From assembly GCF_026626635.1 (NCBI RefSeq), contig NZ_JAPNKA010000001.1, positions 10,648,501 through 10,712,500 on the forward strand: a stretch of 64,000 nt of DNA. Reading direction: 5' to 3'. Numbering within the stretch: position 1 is the stretch's first letter; the number at the start of each line of letters is the position of its first letter. Below, piece after piece: positions 44,655-52,772 of the stretch. Origin of the DNA: Archangium lansingense (GTDB lineage Bacteria > Myxococcota > Myxococcia > Myxococcales > Myxococcaceae). Under the pieces are notes generated by a model. That model worked only from the letters and a program-made list of their open reading frames with translations. It did no database searches and had not been told where the DNA came from. A program made the translations under genes and the position numbers.

Positions 44655-47600
44655 GTGACGGTCGAGCCCAAGCTGCTCCCGCTGCGCATCCGCCTCCCGT
44701 ACGCGACGGAGGAGGACTTCGTCGAGAAGTACGGCGTGAACGTCGCGCGCGGGGGCCTCTTCCTCGCCACGCGCTCGCCCAAGCCCGAGGGCACGGGACT
44801 CGCCTTCGAGCTGGTGCTGGCCGATGGCGGGCGCCTGCTGCGCGGCGAGGGCGTGGTGGTGAAGTCCCAGGCCGAGGGTCCTCGCGCCGGGATGACCGTG
44901 CGCTTCGTGCGCCTCGATGCGTACAGCAAGGCGCTCATCGACCGCATCCTCGCCCGCCGCAACCACGGCGCCGAGAACACCGCCAAGGCTGGAGACATGG
45001 CGGCCCAGGCACGCGCACCCGCGCCGGAGCTGGCACCCGGACAGACGCAGGAGGCCATGACCGAGACACTCGCCGGGGTCCCCGAGCCCGCAGCGGGCCC
45101 GCCCGTCGAGACGCCGCGCGCGGAGGCGCCTGGGCCGGAGCAGGTTCCGCGCCCAGAGGCAGCACCGGGAACGGGGAAGCGCGGGCGGCCGGTCATCTCC
45201 GCGGAGGCGCTTCGCAAGCAGGCCTCGGCTCCCCCTGGAGCGCCCCCTGGCGTCCCCGCCGCACAGGAGCCAGCCGCACCGAAGCAGGCCATGCCAAAGC
45301 CGGCTGCGCCAAAGCCAGCCGCGCCGAAGCAGGCCGCCCCCCGTACACCGGCAGTTCCCACGCCGACCGGACCGGCCACCGATCCACGCCCGGCAGCTCC
45401 GGCCACTCCCAAGCAGACCCCCACCCGTGCGCCAGAGCCGAAGGTCCCGGCTCCCGCGCAGATGGCTCCTCCGGCCGCTGCGAAGCCCGCGGCGCCCGTT
45501 GCTCCACCCCGCGCGCCCGCACCGAAACCGGCCGCACCTGCTCCGCGGGAGGCAATGGCTCCGCCTGCGGCCCTCCCCGCGCAACAGGAAGTCCCGCCCA
45601 CGCCGCCCCGACTCCCCGAGGCTCCAAAGCCAGAGAGCGTCCCGCAGCCCACGCCCGCCGCGTCCCCGCCCGCGAGAGTGCCCACCCCCGTGGAGCTCCC
45701 CGCCTTGACCGCGCGGCCCACGACCCAGGACCTCATCGCCAACGCCGTCCTGGAGCATCTCGCCCCGGATGAAGAGCTGCTCTCCCCCGAGAGCATCTCC
45801 GTGGAGCCCGAGCCTCCCGCCGCGCTCACTCCCGTGAACGAGGCGCCCGCAGCTCCCGCTCCGGTGGCGCCCCCCATCGCCGTGCACCCGGAGCCGCCCG
45901 TCGCCGAGACTCCGGCCCCGTCGGAGCCACCTGTCTCCGCGCCCCCGGAGCCGCCCGCCGCTCCCGCCATTCGCGAGCCCGCACCTCCCCCTCCGCAGGA
46001 CACTCCCGCTCGTCCGGAGATTGCGCGCGAAGTACCGCCTCCCGCCGAGGAGCCCCGCCGTTCCATCTCGCCCGAGCTCAAGGGTCGACGGCGTGCCATC
46101 CTCGATGTGCCCATCTCCACGCCCGTGGCAGCCACCCACCCCGAGGTGGTGCTCGGCATCGACCTCGGCACCTCGCGGGCCCGCGTCGCCGTCCACCTCC
46201 AAGGCACGCTCCAGCTCATCTCCCCCGGCGAGGCCCAGGCCCTTTCCTCCCTCGTCGCAGTGGACGCCTCGGGCCAGCTCCTCGTGGGTGCCGCTGCCAA
46301 GGCCGAGGCCGAGCGCTCTCCTCGCCACGCCGTGCACGGCCTCCGCCGATTCCTTGGCCTGCGCGCCCGCTCGCCCCTGATGCGCGCACTGGGCGGTCCC
46401 CTGCCCTTCCCCATCTCCGCCGGCCCACACGGCGACGCCAGCATCGAGCTCCACGGCCGCAGCCAGCTCCTCCCAGAGCTCGCCGCCCAGCTCCTGCGCG
46501 AGCTCAAGTCCGCCGCCAGCGCCTTCCTCGGCCACGAGGCCACTCGCGCCGTCCTCTGCGTCCCCGCCCACTTCGACGACCGCCAGCGCGCCGCCATGCG
46601 CGAGGCAGGCTCACTCGCCGGGCTCGACGTCCTGCGCATTCTCAACGCACCCTCCGCCGCGGCGCTCGCCTTCGGCCATGAGCGGGGGCTCGCCCGCAAG
46701 CGTCTCCTGGTGGTGGAGCTCGGAGGCGGTGGCCTCGACGTGTCCGTCGTCCAGCTCACGGGAGATGATCTCGAGGTCATCGCCACCGGGGGAGATCCCA
46801 CCGTGGGCGGCATGGACTTCGACGCGCGCATCGCCGAGGCCCTCGCCAACGAGCTCCAGGCCCAGGGCCTTCCCCGCCCCGAGCACCCCGCCGACTGGCT
46901 CCCCCTGCTCACCGCCGCCGAGGCCGCCAAGGTGGCCCTCAGCGAGCGCGAGGAGGTCTCCCTCCCGATCCCCGGTGCCCCCGCGCCGTTCTCGCTCAAC
47001 CGCGAGCGCTTGGAGGCCATCACCGCGGACCTCGTGCAGCGCGTCACCCTCGTCGTCCGTCACGTGCTCGAATCCAGCGCGCTCTCGCCGCAGGGGCTCG
47101 ACGAGGTGCTGCTGCTGGGAGGCCAAGGCCGCTCACCGCTGGTGCGTCGCCGGCTGGAGGAGAGCCTGGGCGTGCCCGTGCGCGCGGACGTGGAGGCCAC
47201 CCACTCCGTGGCGCTCGGTGCGGCCTTGCTCGGCCAGGGACTGCTCGATGCCGCCGCGGGCAAGCCCGGGGCCACCGTCTCCGAGGTGCTCTCCGTCCCC
47301 ATCGGCGTGGCCGAGCGCGGGGGCACGCTGCGCCGCGTCCTCGAGCGCAACACCCGCCTGCCCGCGGAGAAGACGCTCGTCCTCCCCGTCACACCCGGGC
47401 CGCTCACGCTCGCCCTCTTCCAGGGTCCCTCGCCGGTGGCCGCGGAGAACGAGTACCTGGGCACGCTCGCCTTCTCCATCGAGCGCCCCGGTGAGGCCGA
47501 GGTGCACTTCAGCCTCTCGCAGGACGGCACCCTCTCCCTCGCGGCCACGCTGCCCGGCGTGAAGCGCCACACGGTCTTCCCCGCCATGGACATGCCCGAG

Positions 47601-47708
47601 GACGCGGAGCTGGAGGCCGTCATCGCCCGCTCGCCACTGGAGGGAGAGCCCGAAGCGCGTCCGGGCGGGCTCCTCTCCGGTCTGCGCAAGCTCTTCGGCC
47701 GCCGCTGA
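44655..47708 (+). CDS. PilZ - proline-rich linker - Hsp70 (DnaK-like) chimera
   Basis: 1017 aa, GTG start at 44655. Residues 5-100 are a PilZ-like domain of the Myxococcus TIGR02266 type (LPLRIRLPYATEEDFVEKYGVNVARGGLFL, then GMTVRFVRLDAYSKALIDRIL); the RxxxR of canonical c-di-GMP binders is not intact. Residues about 100-490 are a Pro/Ala linker. Residues about 498-870 are an Hsp70 ATPase: phosphate-1 GIDLGTSRARVAV, phosphate-2 LLVVELGGGGLDVSVVQ, GGDPTVGGMDFD, adenosine motif VLLLGGQGRSPLVRRRL. A substrate-binding-like beta region follows, with FSIERPGEAEVHFSLSQDGTLSLAA, but no helical lid. It may be a c-di-GMP- or partner-controlled chaperone; in M. xanthus the Hsp70 SglK is needed for S-motility (recalled), but this is a different architecture. 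Confidence 0.88.
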   Translation: MTVEPKLLPLRIRLPYATEEDFVEKYGVNVARGGLFLATRSPKPEGTGLAFELVLADGGRLLRGEGVVVKSQAEGPRAGMTVRFVRLDAYSKALIDRILARRNHGAENTAKAGDMAAQARAPAPELAPGQTQEAMTETLAGVPEPAAGPPVETPRAEAPGPEQVPRPEAAPGTGKRGRPVISAEALRKQASAPPGAPPGVPAAQEPAAPKQAMPKPAAPKPAAPKQAAPRTPAVPTPTGPATDPRPAAPATPKQTPTRAPEPKVPAPAQMAPPAAAKPAAPVAPPRAPAPKPAAPAPREAMAPPAALPAQQEVPPTPPRLPEAPKPESVPQPTPAASPPARVPTPVELPALTARPTTQDLIANAVLEHLAPDEELLSPESISVEPEPPAALTPVNEAPAAPAPVAPPIAVHPEPPVAETPAPSEPPVSAPPEPPAAPAIREPAPPPPQDTPARPEIAREVPPPAEEPRRSISPELKGRRRAILDVPISTPVAATHPEVVLGIDLGTSRARVAVHLQGTLQLISPGEAQALSSLVAVDASGQLLVGAAAKAEAERSPRHAVHGLRRFLGLRARSPLMRALGGPLPFPISAGPHGDASIELHGRSQLLPELAAQLLRELKSAASAFLGHEATRAVLCVPAHFDDRQRAAMREAGSLAGLDVLRILNAPSAAALAFGHERGLARKRLLVVELGGGGLDVSVVQLTGDDLEVIATGGDPTVGGMDFDARIAEALANELQAQGLPRPEHPADWLPLLTAAEAAKVALSEREEVSLPIPGAPAPFSLNRERLEAITADLVQRVTLVVRHVLESSALSPQGLDEVLLLGGQGRSPLVRRRLEESLGVPVRADVEATHSVALGAALLGQGLLDAAAGKPGATVSEVLSVPIGVAERGGTLRRVLERNTRLPAEKTLVLPVTPGPLTLALFQGPSPVAAENEYLGTLAFSIERPGEAEVHFSLSQDGTLSLAATLPGVKRHTVFPAMDMPEDAELEAVIARSPLEGEPEARPGGLLSGLRKLFGRR

Positions 47709-47865
47709 GCCGCTCCACTGTCCGGGTAGAGCGAGAGGCCAGACGGCCGCTCCACGTCATGCCCGAGTCGGGCACGAGCGTCCGGGGCGGTGTGGTGTCA
47801 ACTCCTTCTCATTCCAGACGAATGCCCAGATTTCGCCCAGCAGTCACTCGTGACGGGAGGACGAG

Positions 47866-48498
47866 ATGAAGTTCCGTTCGTGGATGGGTGGTATCGCAGT
47901 GGTGGCCTTCTGCACCGCGGGCTCGGCATTCGCAGCCGTGGACGCGTCGCGAGTCGGCCGCGGAATCGATTACGAAGAGAACCAGGTGCCGGTGGGCATC
48001 GATGTGCGCGGCGGCTTCGGTAACTTCACCGGGAACTCAGGAGACCGGACAAAGGGGGGCCCGCTGCTCGGCATCACCGCCGATGCCCAGCCCTGGCCGT
48101 CCGTCGGCGTCGAGGCGGGCTACGAGGGACAGCGCCTGCCCATCGATGACGGGCGTGTCGGCGATGGAGAGGCCATGTGGCGCCACAACGTCGGCCTCCT
48201 GGCCAAGGCCGGCCCACCCCTGCTCAAAGCCAAGCTCTTTCCGTACGTGGGAGCCGGCGTCGGCCTGAGCTACCTCAACGCCAGTGAAGGCGCCGAGGGC
48301 CTCTACGACAACGACTTCATCGGGGAAGTGCCGCTCGCGGCCGGCGTGGACTACCGCTTCTCCCGGAACGTCTTCGCGGGTGCGCGCGCCACATACCGGG
48401 CCCTCATCGGCACGTCCTTCGCGAACGATGCCACCCCGGCGGGCGACACCACGGGCGGCCTGCTCAACTTCAACCTGACGGTCGGCGGCAGCTTCTAG
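47866..48498 (+). CDS. outer-membrane beta-barrel protein
   Basis: 210 aa. Signal peptide MKFRSWMGGIAVVAFCTAGSAFA (GSAFA cleavage), then alternating hydrophobic strands (VGIDVRGGFGNFTG, PYVGAGVGLSYLN, VPLAAGVDYRFSRNVFAGARATYR) ending in FNLTVGGSF with terminal Phe, as expected for OmpW/OmpA-type barrels of eight strands. GGGAGG is well placed before the start. An odd palindrome TGCCCGAgTCGGGCA (47760-47774) lies upstream. A terminator follows. Confidence 0.85.
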   Translation: MKFRSWMGGIAVVAFCTAGSAFAAVDASRVGRGIDYEENQVPVGIDVRGGFGNFTGNSGDRTKGGPLLGITADAQPWPSVGVEAGYEGQRLPIDDGRVGDGEAMWRHNVGLLAKAGPPLLKAKLFPYVGAGVGLSYLNASEGAEGLYDNDFIGEVPLAAGVDYRFSRNVFAGARATYRALIGTSFANDATPAGDTTGGLLNFNLTVGGSF

Positions 48499-48528
48499 CC
48501 GGTCCGCGGCAGGTCCCACTGAAGCGAG

Positions 48529-48561
48529 CCCCACCGTGCCTCCAGCCGAGGTGCGGTGGGG
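48529..48561. terminator. intrinsic terminator after the barrel gene
   Basis: CCCCACCG (48529-48536) and CGGTGGGG (48554-48561) pair, extended inward by TGCCTC/GAGGTG with two G-T pairs, loop CAGCC, followed by TTTCGTCTTCT. It serves the plus-strand barrel gene; the opposing kinase gene ends just beyond it. Confidence 0.85.
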
Positions 48562-48570
48562 TTTCGTCTT

Positions 48571-50214
48571 CTAGGCCGCCAGGGTCCCGGGCTCCGGGGC
48601 CACTCCGGCGGTGTGCACCGGCAGGGAGATGCGGAAGGTGGTGCCCCGTCCCGGCTGGCTCTCCACGGTGATGTCCCCGCCGTGCATGGTGATGATGCGA
48701 TGGCACACCGAGAGCCCCAGCCCGCTGCCCACCCCCGCTGGCTTGGTGGTGAAGAACGGCCGGAAGATGCGCTCCAGGTTCTCCGCCGGAATGCCACAGC
48801 CGGTGTCGCTCACCTCCACGAGGACCCGGGAGTCCGGACCCCGCCGGGCCACGAGCCGGATCTCGTTCTGGTCCACCTGTCCCGGGGCAATCGCGTGCGC
48901 CGAGTTGATGAGCAGGTTGAGGAACACCTGGCACAGGCGGGCCGCGTTGCCATGCGCCCGGGGCGCCCCCTCCGTCAGCATCACCACCCGCGCCCGCTGC
49001 CGGACCTCGTGCGCCGCCATCTTCGACGCGCTCCGCAGCACGGCCTCCAGGTCCACCGGGCCGCCCACCGCGTCGTCCGCGCGCGCCAGCATCTTGAGGT
49101 CCTGCACCAGCATGCGCACCCGCTCGGCCCCCTCGTGCGCCTCGGAGAGCGCCGCCAGCAACTCCTCGCGCTCCATGGGCGAAGGCGCGCCATGCATCCG
49201 CTCCAACTCCTCGCGCGCGTAGCCGAGGTTGCCGAGAATGAAGGCCAGCGGGTTGTTGATCTCATGCCCCACGCCCGCCGCGAGCTGGCCCACCGTCACC
49301 AGCCGGTCCGCGAAGAGGAGCTGCGCGTTGGCCTCCTCCAGCTCGGTGGTGCGCTGGCGCACGGTCTCCTCCAGCAAGGTGTTGTAGCGGCGCATCTCCC
49401 GCTCCGCGGCCTCGGCCTCGGCCTTCGCCAGTCGCTCCTTCTCGCGCACGGTGTCGCGCAGCTCCGCGGCCATCCGGTTGAAGGCCCGTGCCAGCGTGGC
49501 GTACTCGTCCCGGCCCTTCACCTGCAGCTCGGTGGTGAAGTCACCCCGGCCGATGCGCGCCGCCCCTCGCAGCAGCTCCAACGATGAGCGCCGCAGCGTG
49601 ATGAGCACGGTGGCAGCCAACGAGAGCACCAGGCCCAGCGCCACCAGCGGCACGACCACGCCGGCCACCTGGCTGGCCCGGAGGGCCTCGAGCTGTCTGC
49701 TCTTGAGCCGCGACAGCCGCGCGCGCTTCGTCACCCAGGCCTTGTCGAGGTACGGCATCACCTCCGAGCGGTAGGAGTCGATCGACTCGTGCAGCACCCG
49801 GTCCGCCCCTCCCGTCCCGGCCTGCAGCACACGCGCCTCCAGGCCTCCCATCCAGCCCAGGTGCGCCCGCTGCGCCGCCTCGATGAGGGAGAGATCTCCG
49901 GCGAGCTCCTCGGGCAGCTTCTCGAGTGCCACCAGCTCCCGGAGGTGCGCGAAGTCCGCCTCGGCGCGCCGCTGCTCCTCCTCGAGCACCCCCCGGAGCG
50001 CCTGCCCCTTCCCGTGCGCCTCCAGCAACGTGTGCGGCACCCACACCGCGTCGCCAGTCAGCTTGCCGTACAGGGTGTTCTGCTCCTGCATGGCGAAAAT
50101 CTGTTCCGTGCTCACCCGTCCCCGCGTGGCCAGGGTGTACAGCGCGCCCCCCACCACCGCGACGAGCCCCACCGCCACCGCAGCGAACAGCAGGATCTTG
50201 CCGCGTACCGTCAT
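48571..50214 (-). CDS. HAMP-domain sensor histidine kinase
   Basis: 547 aa. First membrane helix at about 7-27, a mainly helical periplasmic domain of about 160 residues (four-helix-bundle sensor by pattern), second helix at about 184-207, HAMP at about 208-260 (RRSSLELLRGAARIGRGDFTTELQVKGRDE), a coiled coil with EREMRRYNTLLEETVRQRTTELEEANAQL, H-box LAAGVGHEINNPLAFILGN (His about 322), and HATPase motifs NLLINSAHAI, VSDTGCGIPAENLERIFRPFFTTKPAGVGSGLGLSV. No response regulator is adjacent, so it is an orphan kinase. The signal is unknown. Confidence 0.93.
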   Translation of the reverse strand: MTVRGKILLFAAVAVGLVAVVGGALYTLATRGRVSTEQIFAMQEQNTLYGKLTGDAVWVPHTLLEAHGKGQALRGVLEEEQRRAEADFAHLRELVALEKLPEELAGDLSLIEAAQRAHLGWMGGLEARVLQAGTGGADRVLHESIDSYRSEVMPYLDKAWVTKRARLSRLKSRQLEALRASQVAGVVVPLVALGLVLSLAATVLITLRRSSLELLRGAARIGRGDFTTELQVKGRDEYATLARAFNRMAAELRDTVREKERLAKAEAEAAEREMRRYNTLLEETVRQRTTELEEANAQLLFADRLVTVGQLAAGVGHEINNPLAFILGNLGYAREELERMHGAPSPMEREELLAALSEAHEGAERVRMLVQDLKMLARADDAVGGPVDLEAVLRSASKMAAHEVRQRARVVMLTEGAPRAHGNAARLCQVFLNLLINSAHAIAPGQVDQNEIRLVARRGPDSRVLVEVSDTGCGIPAENLERIFRPFFTTKPAGVGSGLGLSVCHRIITMHGGDITVESQPGRGTTFRISLPVHTAGVAPEPGTLAA

Positions 50215-50340
50215 CGCATTGGCCTCTCGGATGGACCCCGGGGCCTCCCCGGTGCCCTAAAACCGAGCCGCCAATACCTCAAACCCGCCAATCAAGCCAT
50301 ACCGGAATTATCCAACAGGGCGGTATTTGTCGAGAACCTA

Positions 50341-51678
50341 TCACAACTGGGCGCGGTCGAGGAGCGCCTCGGGGCGGGGATCCTTCTCCCAGGCCTCCAG
50401 CACCCACTGGCCGGGCGAGCGGCCCGAAGCGGCCACCTCGGCGAGCGGCTGGAGCAAGGGGGCGTCCTCCGGGTCCAGGCGCTCCAGGCCCCGGCGGGCG
50501 ATGGCCACCATCTCCCCCGCCAGCCGGTGCAGCTCCTGGTTGCCGAGCCGCCCGGCCAGGCCCTGCCGGCGCGCGGTGTCGTGGAAGGCCAGGTGCTCCT
50601 CATAGGAGAGCTTCGGCAGCAACTTCTCGGCCTCGTCCATGGCGCCCAGGCCGTACAGCAGGCCCCGCCACAGCGCCGCGAGCGCGCCCGTCATCGGGGC
50701 CGACACGCAGTCCGCGCCGCGCACCTCCATCACCTTCTTGAGCCGCACCTCGGGGAAGAGCGTGGAGAGGTGGTCCGTCCAGTCGGACATGTCGGCGGGC
50801 GCGCCCTCGAAGCCCTCCTTGATGAACTGGCCGAAAGTCATCTTCGGGCGGAGGTACTCGCCGCGCCGGCGCAGGAAGAGGATGGGGGCCGCCAGGGCCC
50901 AGTCCACGTAGGCGCGGTAACAGAAGGAGCCGTCGAAGAAGGAGCGAAGATATCCACAGCGGGTGGGGTCCACCTCGTCCCAGACGCGGTTGCGGAAGGA
51001 CAGGTAGCCCGAGGGCTTGCCGTCCACGATGGGGCTGTTGGCGTAGAGGGCCACCATCAGCGGGGCCAGGCGCGCCGTCAGCACCGTCTTGCGCACACAG
51101 TCGGCCTCGCTCTCCCAGTCGAGGGAGACCTGGCCGGTGGAGGTCATCAACATCATGTTGTGCGCCAACCGGCCGCGCTCGGGCAGGCTCTGGCGCATGG
51201 CGACGTAGCGCGTCTTGGGCATCCACGGCATGTCGGCCGGGGTGCTGAAGGGCCGGTAGCCCAGGGCCACCAGGCGCAGCCCGAGCGGGGCGGCGGCGGC
51301 CTTCACCTCGGCCAGGTGGGCGAGGTTCTCCGCGTGGGCCTCGCGCGCAGTGCGCAGGGGCGAGCCGGACAGCTCGAGCTGCCCGCCGGGCTCCAGGGAG
51401 ATGGTGAGCATCCCCTTCTGCAGGGCGATGGCGGGGGAGGACGGCGTCTCCCGGAAGGGGGTGTAGCCGTTGGGCGCCAGCCGCTCCAGCAGCGCGCCGA
51501 TGCCCGAGGGCCCCTCATAGGGCACGGGCCGGGCGGAGCCGACGGGGTAGACGAATTTCTCGTGCTCGAGCCCCAGCAGGTGCTGTGACGGAGGCTTCTC
51601 GGCGGATCTGAAGCCCGCCAACAGCATGTCGACGGAGGTGATCGGCTCGGAGGATGCGCGCTGGAGGTCGAGAGACAT
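50341..51678 (-). CDS. gshA: glutamate-cysteine ligase, plant/proteobacterial type
   Basis: Catalyses ATP-dependent gamma-glutamylcysteine formation, the first step of glutathione synthesis. 445 aa. Characteristic segments: LLGLEHEKFVYP, ISLEPGGQLELSG, LGYRPFSTPADMPWMPKTRYVAM, MLMTSTGQVSLDWESEAD and EVRGADCVSAPMTGALAALWRGLLY. This is the GCS2/plant-type family found in alpha- and deltaproteobacteria. A 126-nt gap separates it from the kinase gene upstream of it on the right; it is divergent from the EI24 protein. gshB is not in the window. Confidence 0.92.
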   Translation of the reverse strand: MSLDLQRASSEPITSVDMLLAGFRSAEKPPSQHLLGLEHEKFVYPVGSARPVPYEGPSGIGALLERLAPNGYTPFRETPSSPAIALQKGMLTISLEPGGQLELSGSPLRTAREAHAENLAHLAEVKAAAAPLGLRLVALGYRPFSTPADMPWMPKTRYVAMRQSLPERGRLAHNMMLMTSTGQVSLDWESEADCVRKTVLTARLAPLMVALYANSPIVDGKPSGYLSFRNRVWDEVDPTRCGYLRSFFDGSFCYRAYVDWALAAPILFLRRRGEYLRPKMTFGQFIKEGFEGAPADMSDWTDHLSTLFPEVRLKKVMEVRGADCVSAPMTGALAALWRGLLYGLGAMDEAEKLLPKLSYEEHLAFHDTARRQGLAGRLGNQELHRLAGEMVAIARRGLERLDPEDAPLLQPLAEVAASGRSPGQWVLEAWEKDPRPEALLDRAQL

Positions 51679-51736
51679 GGCCGCCCTATATAACGCTCGT
51701 TGACCCCGCTGCCGTCATTTGAGCATCGTGGCGGCA

Positions 51737-52549
51737 ATGACCCACCCCTCACCGGTGCCCACCTTCTCCAACCGGGCCGGTCCTGCGGACGTAATCCAGG
51801 GGCTCGGCCTCATCTACCGGGCCTGGAGCCTCATCTTTCGCACCCCCGCGCTGATGCGGCTGTCGGCCCTGTGCGCGGCTGTTACCCTGGTCACATTGGG
51901 AGCGCTCTTCGTCCTCCTCTGGATGTATTCGCCGGACATGCTGGGATGGATGTGGACCCGGCCCGAGCCCTGGTACGCCCAGGCTGTCTGGTACCTCGTC
52001 CTGGTGTTGCTGTTCCTCGTACTGCTGGTGGTGGGGGCCAACGTGGTGGTGCCCCTGGTGCTGGCGCCCTTGCAGGATCCGCTGTCCGAGCTCACCGAGG
52101 CCCAATGTGGCGACTTCACCGCTCCCCCCTTCCGGCTCGGCTCCTTCTTCCGAGGGCTGGCCACCGGGGTGGGGCATACGCTCTCGCGCATCTTCTTCCT
52201 GGTGCTGGGCCTGGCGGTGCTCTTCCCGCTCAACCTGATCCCCGTGGTGGGCAGCATCGCCTGGACGGTGCTGGGGGCCGTGTGGACGATGCTCTGGCTG
52301 GGGGGCGAACATCTGGCCGCGCCCATGACGCGCCGCCTGTACCCCTTCGCCGAGGTGCGCCAGGTGCTGCGCCAGCGCTGGCTGCTCTGCCTGGGCTTCG
52401 GGGCGGGCGTCTACGTCCTGCTCTGGGTACCGATTCTCAACAGCCTCTTCCTGCCGGTGGCCATTGTCGGCGGCACCCTCCTCTACCGGGGGCTGCTCGC
52501 AGCGGGCAGCGTGCCTCCTCCCCCCTCGTCCGGGCTTGTCGGGAAATAA
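51737..52549 (+). CDS. EI24/CysZ-like membrane protein
   Basis: 270 aa from the ATG at 51737; an in-frame TTG (51719) and GTG (51728) lie upstream. Four long hydrophobic segments and re-entrant-like helices: FRTPALMRLSALCAAVTLVTLGAL, AVWYLVLVLLFLVLLVVGANVVVPLVLAPLQDPLSE, VGHTLSRIFFLVLGLAVLFPLNLIPVVGSI and WLLCLGFGAGVYVLLWVPILNSLFLPVAIVGGTLL. The PLVLAPLQDPLSE and NLIPVVGS motifs match the EI24/CysZ family of sulfate permease-like proteins. Transport of sulfate would fit the nearby thiol synthesis gene (inference). Confidence 0.85.
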   Translation: MTHPSPVPTFSNRAGPADVIQGLGLIYRAWSLIFRTPALMRLSALCAAVTLVTLGALFVLLWMYSPDMLGWMWTRPEPWYAQAVWYLVLVLLFLVLLVVGANVVVPLVLAPLQDPLSELTEAQCGDFTAPPFRLGSFFRGLATGVGHTLSRIFFLVLGLAVLFPLNLIPVVGSIAWTVLGAVWTMLWLGGEHLAAPMTRRLYPFAEVRQVLRQRWLLCLGFGAGVYVLLWVPILNSLFLPVAIVGGTLLYRGLLAAGSVPPPPSSGLVGK

Positions 52550-52772
52550 TCCCCCAGCCCGGTTGTCACGTCCGAAGGCCCCGAGCCGGGAACGCAGCAC
52601 GCGCTCGTGGCGTTATCGAACGCTGCGGGAAGGCGTCGGCTTGAAGCACCAAGAGGCCATGATTAGGCTTGCCCGGTTGCTCCCGGCACTCGTTCTTCAC
52701 GCCAACCGCTCGGATTTGCTGGGCTTTTCACGTATCACCCCCGGGGCCCATGGGCCCCACCCTGGATGAACC

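Noticed and set aside
44133..47047. Two long minus-strand open frames (812 and 904 codons) over the lipoprotein and PilZ-Hsp70 genes
   Set aside because: They are antisense shadows of the Pro/Ala-rich linker (Gly/Arg/Ser-rich products). The Hsp70 motifs on the plus strand decide the coding strand.
47760..47774. Palindrome TGCCCGAgTCGGGCA upstream of the barrel gene as a terminator for the PilZ-Hsp70 gene
   Set aside because: One-base centre cannot form a usable hairpin loop and no T-run follows; it might be an operator, but nothing supports a particular regulator.
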